A stretch of DNA of 64,000 nucleotides, from the NCBI RefSeq assembly GCF_014489075.1, contig NZ_JACTGR010000003.1, forward strand, positions 186,001-250,000. The letters are read 5' to 3'. The notes beneath the pieces were generated by a model. The model was not told the DNA's origin. It made no database searches and saw only the letters and a program-made list of their open reading frames with translations. The stretch's first letter is position 1. Every line of letters begins with the position of its first letter. The position numbers and the translations under genes were made by a program. Positions 1 through 8,150 of the stretch are shown here, piece after piece. The stretch is from Sphingomonas sp. JC676. GTDB lineage: Bacteria; Pseudomonadota; Alphaproteobacteria; Sphingomonadales; Sphingomonadaceae.

Positions 1-2
1 TC

Positions 3-332
3 GAGCCGCAGTTTTATGAACGCCTTGAGTTCAGTGGGAACCTTCAAATCGATCTGACGATCGTTGCGTTGGGTCAGAGCGCTTCAATGCCATGTCGGCT
101 ACATTGGACGGCGAACCTGACCACCGATGAGGACCAGGAAACGGGAGAGACGATCCGCGTCCTCGACCAGATGCAACAATCACTGTTTTGTCTAATCCCG
201 ACGGGTGAAAAAGACCCGGCGTTTGAGTGGGCGCCCATGTCCGTGCGTGTGCTGCCCGCGGCGGCCATCGCCCAGCTTGACGATCAGGTCGAGGAGCTGG
301 CCCGAATGATGGAAGAGACTCGGAAATCGTAG
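3..332 (+). CDS. Hypothetical protein, 5' end outside the window
   Basis: The frame is open from the first in-frame codon of the window to a TAG at 330-332, so only the C-terminal ~109 residues are seen. A TTG at 69 could start a shorter product, but the frame continues upstream without a stop. The tail (AQLDDQVEELARMMEE) looks like a short amphipathic helix or coiled coil. I do not recognise the family. It lies on the element side of the tRNA-Ala junction, so it is probably cargo of the integrated element and not core chromosome. Confidence 0.5.
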   Translation, partial: EPQFYERLEFSGNLQIDLTIVALGQSASMPCRLHWTANLTTDEDQETGETIRVLDQMQQSLFCLIPTGEKDPAFEWAPMSVRVLPAAAIAQLDDQVEELARMMEETRKS

Positions 333-512
333 GCATATCTAGGCTTCGATGCTCGTAGGACCTGTAGCCGCGCAAGTCCTGCGAATATCTGGCCCGCTCT
401 TTGGAAACAACATGGAGCGTCAGATGCGAAACCTCCTCTACAATTCGGCTATCGGTGCGTCATTCTTCAACGCACGTGCAGACCTGCTGGTATCAGGTGG
501 CGTCGGTCGCCC

Positions 513-869
513 ATGACGATCCACGCCGATCTAGCCGAAAGGCTGCGCAAGGCAGCTCGGAACGGCACTCGACTTCACCTCGAGCCTGCACATGTCAAGG
601 CCCTGCTGTCACCAGGGATCTACGGCGTCATTTCCACTCTAGAAGCTGAAGAACTCAACGCCTTATGCGATCAGGACAATCAACTGGACGAAACAAGCAA
701 GCTTCGAGCACGGCCCGACATCAGCTCGGGCCGTACTGGCTCTGGTATCGTGCCGACCGCGACGACTGGGCGATCTGTTGGCTCGATGGTCGAACAACGC
801 GCCGCAGAAGCATTGGCATCGGAGGAGGCACTCCGGATCTGCCGCCGGAAGAAGCGCAGCACGAACTAG
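513..869 (+). CDS. Small hypothetical protein overlapping the integrase start
   Basis: An ATG-initiated ORF of 118 residues. The first ~55 residues (LAERLRKAARNGTRLHLEP, then HVKALLSPGIYGVISTLEAEE) have the balance of a real soluble protein. After about residue 60 the composition turns into low-quality Arg/Ser/Thr sequence, exactly where the next frame begins to read as a convincing integrase. The ORF overlaps the integrase ORF by about 205 bp in another frame. Either it is a short regulator-like protein whose tail is out-of-frame noise, or a -1 shift near 729 once joined it to the integrase. No strong Shine-Dalgarno sequence is close to the ATG. Confidence 0.45.
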   Translation: MTIHADLAERLRKAARNGTRLHLEPAHVKALLSPGIYGVISTLEAEELNALCDQDNQLDETSKLRARPDISSGRTGSGIVPTATTGRSVGSMVEQRAAEALASEEALRICRRKKRSTN

Positions 870-2050
870 CGAAGCACTATCTGCAATCTCAGGCGGCTCC
901 GACCGTCACGGTGTCTGATACTGTACGCTTACCAAGCGAAGTCCTTCTCGCCGATGTCACGAGGTTGTGGCTCAAGGCCCACGTCTCCCAGCTGGCAGCC
1001 GGCGATCGCTACGCTGACTCAGTGCTGATCCTTCAGAAGTTTTTTGACGAACGACGTGCGAAGGGCCTTCTCACAGGACCGCTCTGCATCAGAGCCGTCA
1101 CACGCGATCTCGTGTCTGACTTTGTGGAGTGGCGCTCCGACCAAGGAATGAGCCCGGCGACGATTAGCCGCGATCTAGCTGCGCTTCGCGGCCCGCTCAA
1201 CTGGGCTGTGAAGGAGCAGATTATCGCCTATGCCCCGCGCATCCCCGAGGTACGGGGGAAAAATCGCAGGCGCGAACTTGAGTACTGCCCAGAGCAGGTC
1301 GCTGCGATCCTGGATGCCGCATGGGCCACGCCAGAGCGCAGACATGTGCATCTCTACGCAATGATCCATCTGAGTACGCACGGCCGCTCGGAAGCGATCC
1401 TCGAACTAAACTCGGATCAGATCCGCGACGGTCGGATATACTTCAATGCGCCGGGCCGCGAGCAGACCCGCAAACGACGCTCGATCGTTCCGATCGCACC
1501 TACATTGGCGCCTTGGTTAGCCGACCGAGACGGCAAATTGATCCGCTATCGCGTGCCCACATCTGGGAAAACCAGGCGCGAGGGGGGGCCTGAATGGTTC
1601 GAGCGCGAAACCTCCGACATTGGACGCGCCTTCGAAGCGTGCCTAGTGAGCGCGCATCTCGCGAAGCCGCATCTCAATCTTGCTCAAAACGCCATTGATG
1701 GAGACGGCTCACTGATCCTACTTCCGGTTCGGAAGAAGCTTGGTGAGACAGAACCTCGACCAAAGCTAGTTGGGATCGGCACGCCCAACACCCTTCGCCA
1801 TACGATCCACACCTGGCACCAGCGGCACGGCGTTCCGCAGGCGCAGATCGACGCTGCGGCAGGCCACACCAGCGAACGTGGTTCGGGCGCTAACTATACG
1901 CACCTACGCCCCGAATACCTCCGCGAGTTCATTGACTCGACAGAAGCGTTTTGGCGAGCCGTTGGAGAGCATACGGATGCGCACTTGCGATACCAGTGCG
2001 ATACCAGGAGGCGGTCGCCACGCGAAGACGGATCGGCGCAGCTCGCCTAA
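665..2050 (+). CDS. Tyrosine recombinase / site-specific integrase
   Basis: A 461-residue tyrosine recombinase that would integrate or excise the mobile element at the neighbouring tRNA-Ala. Residues ~22-45 (GPYWLWYRADRDDW) form the N-terminal arm-like segment and ~100-200 the SAM-like core-binding domain. The catalytic part shows HGRSEAILEL (Arg I box), NTLRHTIHTW (HxxR box, with Asn where His is usual), an AAGHT box and a tyrosine in NYTHLRPEY. The first ~20 residues before GPYW look like run-on, so the true start is uncertain. The gene ends 27 bp from the tRNA 3' end, the classic position for an integrase. Confidence 0.85.
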   Translation: MRSGQSTGRNKQASSTARHQLGPYWLWYRADRDDWAICWLDGRTTRRRSIGIGGGTPDLPPEEAQHELAKHYLQSQAAPTVTVSDTVRLPSEVLLADVTRLWLKAHVSQLAAGDRYADSVLILQKFFDERRAKGLLTGPLCIRAVTRDLVSDFVEWRSDQGMSPATISRDLAALRGPLNWAVKEQIIAYAPRIPEVRGKNRRRELEYCPEQVAAILDAAWATPERRHVHLYAMIHLSTHGRSEAILELNSDQIRDGRIYFNAPGREQTRKRRSIVPIAPTLAPWLADRDGKLIRYRVPTSGKTRREGGPEWFERETSDIGRAFEACLVSAHLAKPHLNLAQNAIDGDGSLILLPVRKKLGETEPRPKLVGIGTPNTLRHTIHTWHQRHGVPQAQIDAAAGHTSERGSGANYTHLRPEYLREFIDSTEAFWRAVGEHTDAHLRYQCDTRRRSPREDGSAQLA

Positions 2051-2076
2051 AAGCGCGCATTTCTGCGGCTGGCGGC

Positions 2077-2152
2077 TGGTGGAGCTGAGGGGAATCGAAC
2101 CCCTGACCTCTGCAGTGCGATTGCAGCGCTCTCCCATCTGAGCTACAGCCCC
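2077..2152 (-). tRNA. tRNA-Ala (anticodon CGC)
   Basis: Read on the minus strand, a 76-nt cloverleaf with encoded CCA (2077-2079). The acceptor stem GGGGCTG/CAGCTCC contains the G3:U70 wobble pair that identifies tRNA-Ala. The anticodon arm CTGCA-ATCGCAC-TGCAG gives anticodon CGC (codon GCG), and the T arm GGTTCGAATCC is canonical. Its 3' end faces the integrase at 665-2050, so this gene is the probable attachment site. Confidence 0.95.
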
Positions 2153-2373
2153 GCCACCGATCCCGGCGCGCCGGGAGGCGCACCCCTTAGCGAGACCGAT
2201 GGAGCGATGCAACCGGCTTGCGCGCGCGTCGTCCAGTGGTTTTCCGATCGCGTCGAAACGCACGCGGATCGCTTGCAAATGTCGGAACTGATTGGCCGTC
2301 CGCTCGGTTGAATCCGCGGAAATCGGGCGCGCGGCCTTCGCCGCGCGCCGCCGCCAAACCAGGAGATTTGGAG

Positions 2374-3273
2374 ATGGATGACCGCAACAGTCCCTATGGT
2401 CCGCGGGATAGCTTCAACAGCCGCAGCTCCGGCGATTATACCCAGGATTACGGCTCGGGCCGCGACTACAGCTATTCCAGCGCGCGCGAATATGCCGCCG
2501 CCGGCGAGCTCGGTTATGGCCGGAACCGCGGGTTTGGGCGCGATCGCTCGGCCTATGGCAGCGGGCGCGACTATCGCGACGAGTGGAATCGCAACCGCCC
2601 GGACCATCGCAGCGGCCCGCGCGCGGACTATGGCCAGGATCGCCAGCGCAGCTACGGTCCCGATCGGGACCGCGGCTATGACCAGGATCGCGGCTTTTTC
2701 GACCGCGCCGGCGACGAGGTCCGCTCCTGGTTCGGCGACGAGGAGGCCGAGCGCCGCCGCGAGCGCGACCAGCGCTATGACGAGGGGGTCGTCCGCAGCG
2801 GGCGCGGTGCGCATCCCGACGATCACTATTCCGCCTGGCGCCGCAGTCGCATCGCCGAGCTCGACCGCGACTATGACGAATATCGCCACGAGAATGCCCA
2901 GCGCTTCGAGAATGAATTCAACGCCTGGCGCAGCGACCGCCTGGGCCAGCGCGACAGCCTGAACCGGGTGCGCGAGCATATGGAGGTCCTCGGATCGGAC
3001 GGCGAGCATGTCGGCACCGTCGACAAGGTCCGCGGCGACCGCATCCTCCTGACCAAAAGCGACAGCGACGCGGGCGGCCATCACCATTCGATCCCGTCGC
3101 GCTGGATCGCCTCGGTCGACGACAAGGTGAAGCTGCGCAAGACCGCCGACGAGGCCCAGGCGCACTGGAAGGACGAGGAGCGCTCGGGCGCATTGTTCGG
3201 ATCGGAGCACGATGATCAGTCGTCGTGGCGGACCGATCACAACCTCAACCGGAGCTTCTCCGGCACCTATTGA
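2374..3273 (+). CDS. SWFGD-motif / DUF2171 domain protein
   Basis: A 299-residue protein. The N-terminal ~130 residues are low-complexity, rich in Arg, Asp, Gly, Tyr and Ser (repeats such as YGSGRDY and YGPDRDRG). Next comes the motif SWFGDEEAERRRERD (~115-129), an acidic/basic helical stretch, and a C-terminal DUF2171-like beta domain (~208-265, from EHMEVLGSDGEHVGTVDKV). It has no signal peptide. The ATG at 2374 is chosen because AGGAG sits 8 nt upstream and translation further upstream is poor. Similar proteins are common in sphingomonads and are usually linked to general stress, but the function is unknown. A strong terminator follows. Confidence 0.75.
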   Translation: MDDRNSPYGPRDSFNSRSSGDYTQDYGSGRDYSYSSAREYAAAGELGYGRNRGFGRDRSAYGSGRDYRDEWNRNRPDHRSGPRADYGQDRQRSYGPDRDRGYDQDRGFFDRAGDEVRSWFGDEEAERRRERDQRYDEGVVRSGRGAHPDDHYSAWRRSRIAELDRDYDEYRHENAQRFENEFNAWRSDRLGQRDSLNRVREHMEVLGSDGEHVGTVDKVRGDRILLTKSDSDAGGHHHSIPSRWIASVDDKVKLRKTADEAQAHWKDEERSGALFGSEHDDQSSWRTDHNLNRSFSGTY

Positions 3274-3301
3274 GTTTAATCATAAAGAACGTGAGCAAAC
3301 T

Positions 3302-3336
3302 GGGCCCCGGGGTTACCCCTCGCCGGGGCCCTTTTG
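3302..3336 (+). terminator. Intrinsic terminator
   Basis: A perfect 9-bp stem GGGCCCCGG/CCGGGGCCC (3302-3310 with 3323-3331) followed by TTTTGTGT. It lies 28 bp after the SWFGD gene and just before the convergent hydrolase stop. Confidence 0.85.
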
Positions 3337-3338
3337 TG

Positions 3339-4289
3339 TCACTTTGCGGCGAAGGCGAGCAGCGCCGCCTTGAACGCCTCGGGCTGGTCGAGCATCGCGA
3401 AATGGCCGCTGTCGCCGATGCCCTTGAAGCTGATGTTCGGCGTGCCGGCATATTCGGCCTTGTAGAACGCCAGCGTCGGCTCCTCGCCGCCCCGCGCCGC
3501 GGTCCAGGGCACGATCACAGTGATCGGCGTCGCGATCGATTTCATCTCTCCGCGCAGGTCGATCAGCATGTCCTCGTACATCGCCTGGCCGGCCACCCGC
3601 ATGTCCGCCGCCGCGGACCAGGCCGCGACCTGCGTCTGCGATTCCGGCTTCAATGCGTTGCGCTGGGCGATTGCCTGCCCCACCGCTGCCGGAAATGGCT
3701 TGCCGTACAGGCCCGCCATCTGCGCTCGCGCGCCCTCGGCGAAGGGCTTGATCGTCTCCGCCGTCGATCCCGGCACGAACGCGCTGCCGACAAAGGGAAG
3801 CGCGTCGACGATCAGCGCCTTGCCGACATCGCCGGGATGCGCTTTGGCGAGCATCAGCGCCGCCAGCCCGCCCATCGAATGGCCGACCACCGCCGCACCC
3901 TGCAGCTTGTGATCAACGATCAGCTTGTGCAGCTCGTCGATCATCCCCGGCAGGATCCCCGGCTGCAGATTGCCGCGCGGATCCTCGCCGCCGAAACCAT
4001 TGACCTGTACCAGATAGACGGTGTGGTTCTTCGCCAGGTCGGGCGCGACGCCGTCCCACACCGCGCGGGGGCTCGAGAGGCCGGGGATCAGGATTACCGG
4101 GCTGCCCTTGCCCATCACCTGCACCGAGATGTGCTCCATCTGAATGGCGGGCGAGGCGGCGACGGCAGGCGCCGTCTGCGCATGGGCGTGGGTCGCGGAG
4201 CCGATAGCGGCGCAGAGGGCAACGGCGATGGCGATCCACCGAAGCGGCGTGTCGCGGCAATCGGCGAAGGGAAGCAGGCGACGGATCAT
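3339..4289 (-). CDS. Exported alpha/beta hydrolase
   Basis: 316 residues. Residues 1-37 form a signal peptide (hydrophobic WIAIAVALCAAIGSA, then AHA), so the protein is periplasmic or secreted. The alpha/beta-hydrolase core has LIPGLSSP (~67-74, oxyanion region) and the nucleophile elbow GHSMGG with Ser138; a GDSGHFAMLDQPE box near the C-terminus supplies the catalytic His. The substrate cannot be told from sequence. Its start overlaps the stop of the XRE regulator by 4 bp (ATGA), so it is the third gene of a translationally coupled operon and is probably controlled by that regulator. Confidence 0.85.
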   Translation of the reverse strand: MIRRLLPFADCRDTPLRWIAIAVALCAAIGSATHAHAQTAPAVAASPAIQMEHISVQVMGKGSPVILIPGLSSPRAVWDGVAPDLAKNHTVYLVQVNGFGGEDPRGNLQPGILPGMIDELHKLIVDHKLQGAAVVGHSMGGLAALMLAKAHPGDVGKALIVDALPFVGSAFVPGSTAETIKPFAEGARAQMAGLYGKPFPAAVGQAIAQRNALKPESQTQVAAWSAAADMRVAGQAMYEDMLIDLRGEMKSIATPITVIVPWTAARGGEEPTLAFYKAEYAGTPNISFKGIGDSGHFAMLDQPEAFKAALLAFAAK

Positions 4290-4495
4290 TGCAAATTCTC
4301 CTTGGACGGGTTCATGAAAATGGCTTCGATTGGCATGTCGAATAGGTCGGCGATCTTGAAGGCGAGCGGCAGCGACGGGTCGTAGCGGCCGGTCTCGATC
4401 GCGTTCACGCTCTGGCGCGAGACTTCGAGGCGTTCGGCCAGGTCCTGCTGGCTCCAGGCGCGCTCGGCACGCAGCACTCTCAGGCGGTTGTTCAT
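4286..4495 (-). CDS. XRE-family helix-turn-helix regulator
   Basis: A 69-residue, single-domain Cro/CI-type regulator: RAERAWSQQDLAERLEVSRQ is the HTH, followed by SVNAIETGRYDPSLPLAFKIA. This architecture matches the short regulators typically encoded beside small membrane proteins. The start at 4495 overlaps the upstream membrane-protein stop (ATGA), and its own stop overlaps the hydrolase start. It probably autoregulates the operon through the inverted repeat at 4918-4948. Confidence 0.85.
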   Translation of the reverse strand: MNNRLRVLRAERAWSQQDLAERLEVSRQSVNAIETGRYDPSLPLAFKIADLFDMPIEAIFMNPSKENLQ

Positions 4496-4914
4496 TCCCC
4501 GCCTCCCCGCGTACGCGCCGAATACCAAGTCTGGGTGAAGCCCATCCCCATGCACCATAGGATATAGGCCCAATAGGCCGGCATGTGCGGTAGCTGGCCG
4601 GCTTCCTCGAGAAAGCCCCAGACGGTGGTTATGACGAGCATGAACCCCGTGCCTCCCAGCGACGCGATCGCCAGCCGGTGGCGCAGATACTCGTCCTTCT
4701 CCTCGATGAAATAGAGACCCATCACCGCGATCGAGACGACCAGCGCGAGCGCCGGCAGCAGCGCCAGCACGATCAGCGTCACGCCTTGCGGGTGGTAATG
4801 ATTGTCGATCCAGTTCGTGCCGAGGATCAGCACCACATAAGCGAGCATCGTCGGAATGAAGCGCTTCGTGTAGCGCTGGCCCGCAGCGGTATGGCTCCAC
4901 TGTCCTTGCATCAT
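4492..4914 (-). CDS. Small four-helix membrane protein
   Basis: 140 residues with four likely transmembrane segments (about 24-36, 47-67, 84-102 and 110-127) and short loops. I do not recognise a named family. It is the first gene of the membrane protein-XRE-hydrolase operon. Two adjacent ATG codons (4914 and 4911) are possible starts. The SD (AAGGGAG) lies inside the right arm of an 11-bp inverted repeat, so translation may be gated by a hairpin. Small integral-membrane partners of short XRE regulators are a recurring pair type, but a sensing role here is inference. Confidence 0.7.
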   Translation of the reverse strand: MMQGQWSHTAAGQRYTKRFIPTMLAYVVLILGTNWIDNHYHPQGVTLIVLALLPALALVVSIAVMGLYFIEEKDEYLRHRLAIASLGGTGFMLVITTVWGFLEEAGQLPHMPAYWAYILWCMGMGFTQTWYSARTRGGGE

Positions 4915-4917
4915 GTC

Positions 4918-4948
4918 AAGCTCCCTTTCGAATCAGTAAAGGGAGCTT
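4918..4948. promoter_or_regulatory. 11-bp inverted repeat over the operon SD
   Basis: AAGCTCCCTTT (4918-4928) and its exact complement AAAGGGAGCTT (4938-4948) with a 9-nt spacer, directly upstream of the membrane-protein ATG. On the transcript the arm nearer the ATG contains the Shine-Dalgarno sequence. It may be an operator for the XRE regulator, an RNA hairpin hiding the SD, or both. Confidence 0.6.
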
Positions 4949-4985
4949 TACGTGCGTCGCGCGGTTATGTCAACTCTACTTTCCA

Positions 4986-5026
4986 CAAAGAAAAGCGAGC
5001 CATACTAAACGTCGGCCTCGCTTTCC
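4986..5026 (-). terminator. Minus-strand intrinsic terminator
   Basis: On the minus strand AAAGCGAGGCC pairs with GGCTCGCTTT and is followed by TTTTCTTTG. It would terminate the 5101-5469 gene before the XRE operon promoter region. Confidence 0.6.
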
Positions 5027-5100
5027 TTAGATGGGGTTAATTGCCGAGCCGCGTCGACCTCAGGATCTGTGATGATCGGCGCGCGCCGATTGGCTTCAAC

Positions 5101-5469
5101 CTATACCGGCCGACCAGGCCGGTAGGCTCGCCTCCTCGTGCTGCGATCCTGCTGCGATGGATGCTCAAGCCGGGCGCGCCTGATCCGCAGACCGATGAAC
5201 AGCACTGTCGGCCAGAACACGGTGTTGACCACATCGCTGAACGTGTCCGGCATCCACTGCCCGTGATTGACGCGATCGAGTATCTCGTTCGCCAGTTCGG
5301 CCAGATAGACGCAGCCGAGCGGAATGGGTGTTGCGAGCGAGCGGCGGCTGACGACGCGCGCGACGAACAGCACCGCCATGCCGGCATGGATGTGGAGGAC
5401 CGTGTCCGGAGCGCCGGTCCCGTCGCCCACCCAATGGATCAGGCGACCATATAGCTCGATTGGATTCAT
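5101..5469 (-). CDS. Small conserved-looking membrane protein
   Basis: 122 residues. Hydrophobic segments at ~28-44 (GMAVLFVARVV), ~46-60 and ~82-98 (VVNTVFWPTVLFIGLRIR) suggest two or three membrane helices. The last ~25 residues are basic and look disordered. Aromatic and acidic positions in the N-terminus (LYGRLIHWVGDGTG) and the LANEILDR/DTFSDVVNT segments have the look of a conserved family of unknown function. It stands alone between a terminator and a gene-poor gap. No function can be assigned. Confidence 0.65.
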   Translation of the reverse strand: MNPIELYGRLIHWVGDGTGAPDTVLHIHAGMAVLFVARVVSRRSLATPIPLGCVYLAELANEILDRVNHGQWMPDTFSDVVNTVFWPTVLFIGLRIRRARLEHPSQQDRSTRRRAYRPGRPV

Positions 5470-5579
5470 TCGGTGCCCTTAGCGCATAATCTCCCAACCT
5501 CGCCAGAACACGCTATCGGCTCACCCGCTTCGATCCATCGCGTTGCCGATTCCCTCCACTGATCGCAACACGAGCAATA

Positions 5580-5774
5580 TCATCCGCCGCGCCCACTTTT
5601 CTCTGCGCCGCGGGGGGCGGGCTGGTTGTCGACACGCCAACCGTCGAACGTGCGGATCATGGGTGTGCCGCAGCCGACGCATTGCGAGCGGAAGCTCGTG
5701 CCGTCGCTATGGGCAAGCCTGCTGTTTCGAAGGTGCTTGCCGCGCACGCATCCCAGAAGCTGAAATATTTTCAC
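5580..5774 (-). CDS. Possible small zinc-ribbon-like protein
   Basis: 64 residues from a GTG with GGGGGA just upstream. A CxxC pair in SQCVGCGTPMIRT plus an earlier Cys/His-containing segment (GCVRGKH) resembles the small CxxC proteins found in many sphingomonads. The last ~15 residues look like run-on. It is the only plausible gene in the 5470-5877 gap; the rest of that gap shows nothing I can name. Confidence 0.4.
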   Translation of the reverse strand: MKIFQLLGCVRGKHLRNSRLAHSDGTSFRSQCVGCGTPMIRTFDGWRVDNQPAPRGAEKSGRGG

Positions 5775-5877
5775 GCATCCCCCACACGCCGTGAGTCGGC
5801 GTTGACGTCATGGTGGCGGCGCTTGAAGACAATCCCATTATCACGGGGCAATGTTTGCGAATAAATGCAGACGCAGC

Positions 5878-7275
5878 CTAACTGCCGAGCCGCTCCAGCA
5901 TGTCCTGGGCGAGCAGGCTCAGCGTATCGTCGCGCGCGCCCATCACCACGATCCGATCGCCGGCACGCGCCTCGGCCACAAGATGCGCGGCGGCGGCGGC
6001 GCGTTCGGGGATATGCAGTGCGCTCCGTCCGGTCGCCGCGATATCCGCGACGATATCGGCGCTGGTCACCTCGCGCGTCACCGTGCCGCCCTGATAGACC
6101 GGATCGGGCAGCACCAGCAGATCGTCGACCCCAAGCTTCTCGGCGAACATCGCGACCAGCTCGCGCCGCATCACCCTGAGCGGGCCATAACCGTGCGGCT
6201 GGAACAGCAGCAGCAACCGGCCCGGAAAGGCGTGGAGCGTGTCGAGCGTCGCCGCGATCTTGTCCGGATTGTGCCCGAAATCGTCGATCACCGCGACACC
6301 GCCGGCGTCGCCGACCAGCTCGAAACGCCGCTTGAGCCCCTCAAACCCTTCGATCGCGCGCGCCGCATCCTCGATCGTCACGCCCGCCGCCTTTGCCGCG
6401 CCGATTGCTGCAAGCGCATTGGAGACATTGTGCCGCCCGGGCACCCTGAGCGTTACGCGGTGCCGCGCCCCGCCGCGCTCGACCAGGTCGAACGCCGCGC
6501 CGAAGCGCCGCGCCTCGATATTTTCCGCCGCTAGGTTCGCGTCACGCTCGATCGCGAAGGTCAGCAGCCGCTCGGCCGGCAGCGTCATCGCCAGCGCCGC
6601 GCCTTCGCCATTGTCGAGATTGACCACCGCGGTTGCCGCCTTGGCGATGAACCCGCCGAACAGGTCGCGCAGCTCCTCGAGCGACTTGTGATCGAGGCTG
6701 ACATTGTTGAGCACCGCGACCTTGGGCCAATAGAGCGCGATCGAGCCGTCGCTCTCGTCGACTTCGCTGACGAACGCATCGCCCTCGCCCACCAGCGCGC
6801 TCGCGAACGGCGTGTCGGGCGTGGCGAAATTCTTCATCACCGCGCCGTTCATCACCGTCGGATCGCGGCCGAGCGCATGGAGGATCCAGCCGATCATGCC
6901 GGTCACGGTCGATTTGCCGCTGGTCCCGGCCACCCCAACCGACAGCGGCGCCGCGTTGAACAGGCCGGCGAGAAGCTCGGCCCGGCTCATCCGCTCGCTG
7001 CCCAGTTCGGCCGCCTTCATCATGTCCGGCACGGTCAATTCGATCGCCGCGGAGGCGACCACGATCTGCTCGGGCGCGACGATCCCGCTGCCGTCCTGCG
7101 GGAACAGCGCGACCCCCATCCGCTTGAGATAGTCGAACTTGGCCGGTAGCCGCCCCGAATCGAGGCTGCGGTCCGATCCGGCGACGGTGGCGCCCTGCCC
7201 CGCCAGGATCATTGCCAGGGGCATCATGCCCGATCCGCCGATGCCGACGAAGAAGTAGGGTTTGCGGTGATGCAT
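5878..7275 (-). CDS. Mur ligase family protein (MurC/Mpl-like)
   Basis: 465 residues with the Mur ligase three-domain plan: an N-terminal nucleotide-sugar fold ([14 protein letters not shown], residues ~8-21, and AGSDRS), the central ATPase with P-loop GTSGKST (117-123), and a C-terminal domain with the DDFGHNP box (~332). MurC joins L-Ala to UDP-MurNAc; Mpl attaches a recycled tripeptide. The gene is not in a dcw cluster. It is divergent (41 bp) from an LD-carboxypeptidase that makes muropeptide tripeptide, which favours a recycling (Mpl-like) role. That choice is inference; MurC activity cannot be excluded. Confidence 0.8.
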   Translation of the reverse strand: MHHRKPYFFVGIGGSGMMPLAMILAGQGATVAGSDRSLDSGRLPAKFDYLKRMGVALFPQDGSGIVAPEQIVVASAAIELTVPDMMKAAELGSERMSRAELLAGLFNAAPLSVGVAGTSGKSTVTGMIGWILHALGRDPTVMNGAVMKNFATPDTPFASALVGEGDAFVSEVDESDGSIALYWPKVAVLNNVSLDHKSLEELRDLFGGFIAKAATAVVNLDNGEGAALAMTLPAERLLTFAIERDANLAAENIEARRFGAAFDLVERGGARHRVTLRVPGRHNVSNALAAIGAAKAAGVTIEDAARAIEGFEGLKRRFELVGDAGGVAVIDDFGHNPDKIAATLDTLHAFPGRLLLLFQPHGYGPLRVMRRELVAMFAEKLGVDDLLVLPDPVYQGGTVTREVTSADIVADIAATGRSALHIPERAAAAAHLVAEARAGDRIVVMGARDDTLSLLAQDMLERLGS

Positions 7276-7316
7276 GGCCCCGCGCTATCGGCAATTCACG
7301 GTCAAGGGGCAAGTGT

Positions 7317-8150
7317 ATGCGGATTGGAGTGGTGGCACCGGCACGAACGGTCAGCAGGGAGTCCGCGCTGCGGCTCTCGGCGTTCATGGCGCTCACCTAT
7401 CCCGACCATGAGATCGTGTTCCATCCGCAATGCTTCATGGAGCTCGGCCATTTCGCCGGCCCCGACGAAGTCCGCGCCCGGGCATTCCTCGAATTCGCCA
7501 ACGATCCCGGCTTCGACGCGATCTGGTTCGCGCGCGGCGGCTATGGCTCGAATCGCATCCTCGAGCACGTCATGCCCCAGCTCAACGTCTCGGCCGGGCA
7601 CAAGACCTATATCGGCTTCTCCGACATGGGCTTCATGCTCGGCGCGCTCTATGCGCGGCGGATCGGGCGCCAGGCGCACGGATCGATGGCGTCGAGCCTG
7701 GGCAAGAACGACAAGGGCGATGCGGCCGGCTGGGTGCTCGGCTGGCTGATCGACGGCGACAAGCGCGGGCTGGAGCCCAGCCTGGCCGACGGCCGCCCCG
7801 CCGCTGCCTTCAACCTCTCGATCCTCGATGCGATCATCGGCACCAAATGGCTGCCCGACCTCACCGACCACGTGCTGATGATCGAGGAGGTCGACGAGCC
7901 ACTCTATCGGATCGATCGCATGCTCTTCAACATGGCGCATGCGACCCAGCTCAAGGGCATCGCCGGGGTGCGCCTGGGCGCGGTCACCTCGGTGGTCGAT
8001 AATGGCGAGAAGGACGGCAATTATGGTTTCGGCGAGACGATCGACCAGATGATCGTCCGCTGGTGCCGCGAGATGGGGGTGCCTTATCTCGGCCGCGCCG
8101 AGATCGGGCATATAGAGTTGAACAAGGTCGTGCCGTTCGGAGTCGGGTGA
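7317..8150 (+). CDS. S66 family LD-carboxypeptidase (LdcA-like)
   Basis: 277 residues, cytoplasmic. The S66 serine peptidases remove the terminal D-Ala from murein tetrapeptide during cell-wall recycling. Visible motifs are the nucleophile elbow WFARGGYGSNR, GFSDMGFM, the acidic IEEVDEPLYRIDRML segment and a late His in GRAEIGHIELNKVVPFGV. The start at 7317 (MRIGVVAPA) matches the family N-terminus and follows AAGGGGC; the upstream in-frame extension lies over the divergent ligase start and is rejected. Its stop overlaps the next start by one base (TGATG). Confidence 0.88.
   Translation: MRIGVVAPARTVSRESALRLSAFMALTYPDHEIVFHPQCFMELGHFAGPDEVRARAFLEFANDPGFDAIWFARGGYGSNRILEHVMPQLNVSAGHKTYIGFSDMGFMLGALYARRIGRQAHGSMASSLGKNDKGDAAGWVLGWLIDGDKRGLEPSLADGRPAAAFNLSILDAIIGTKWLPDLTDHVLMIEEVDEPLYRIDRMLFNMAHATQLKGIAGVRLGAVTSVVDNGEKDGNYGFGETIDQMIVRWCREMGVPYLGRAEIGHIELNKVVPFGVG

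Noticed and set aside
401..649. Plus-strand ORF before the small gene at 513
   Set aside because: It overlaps the better ORF at 513 in another frame and has a Ser/Thr/Arg noise composition with no SD.
2143..3240. Long minus-strand ORF opposite the SWFGD gene
   Set aside because: Its Ala/Val/Ile-rich composition is the mirror of Arg/Asp/Gly codons on the plus strand; the plus-strand gene has an SD and a recognisable domain.
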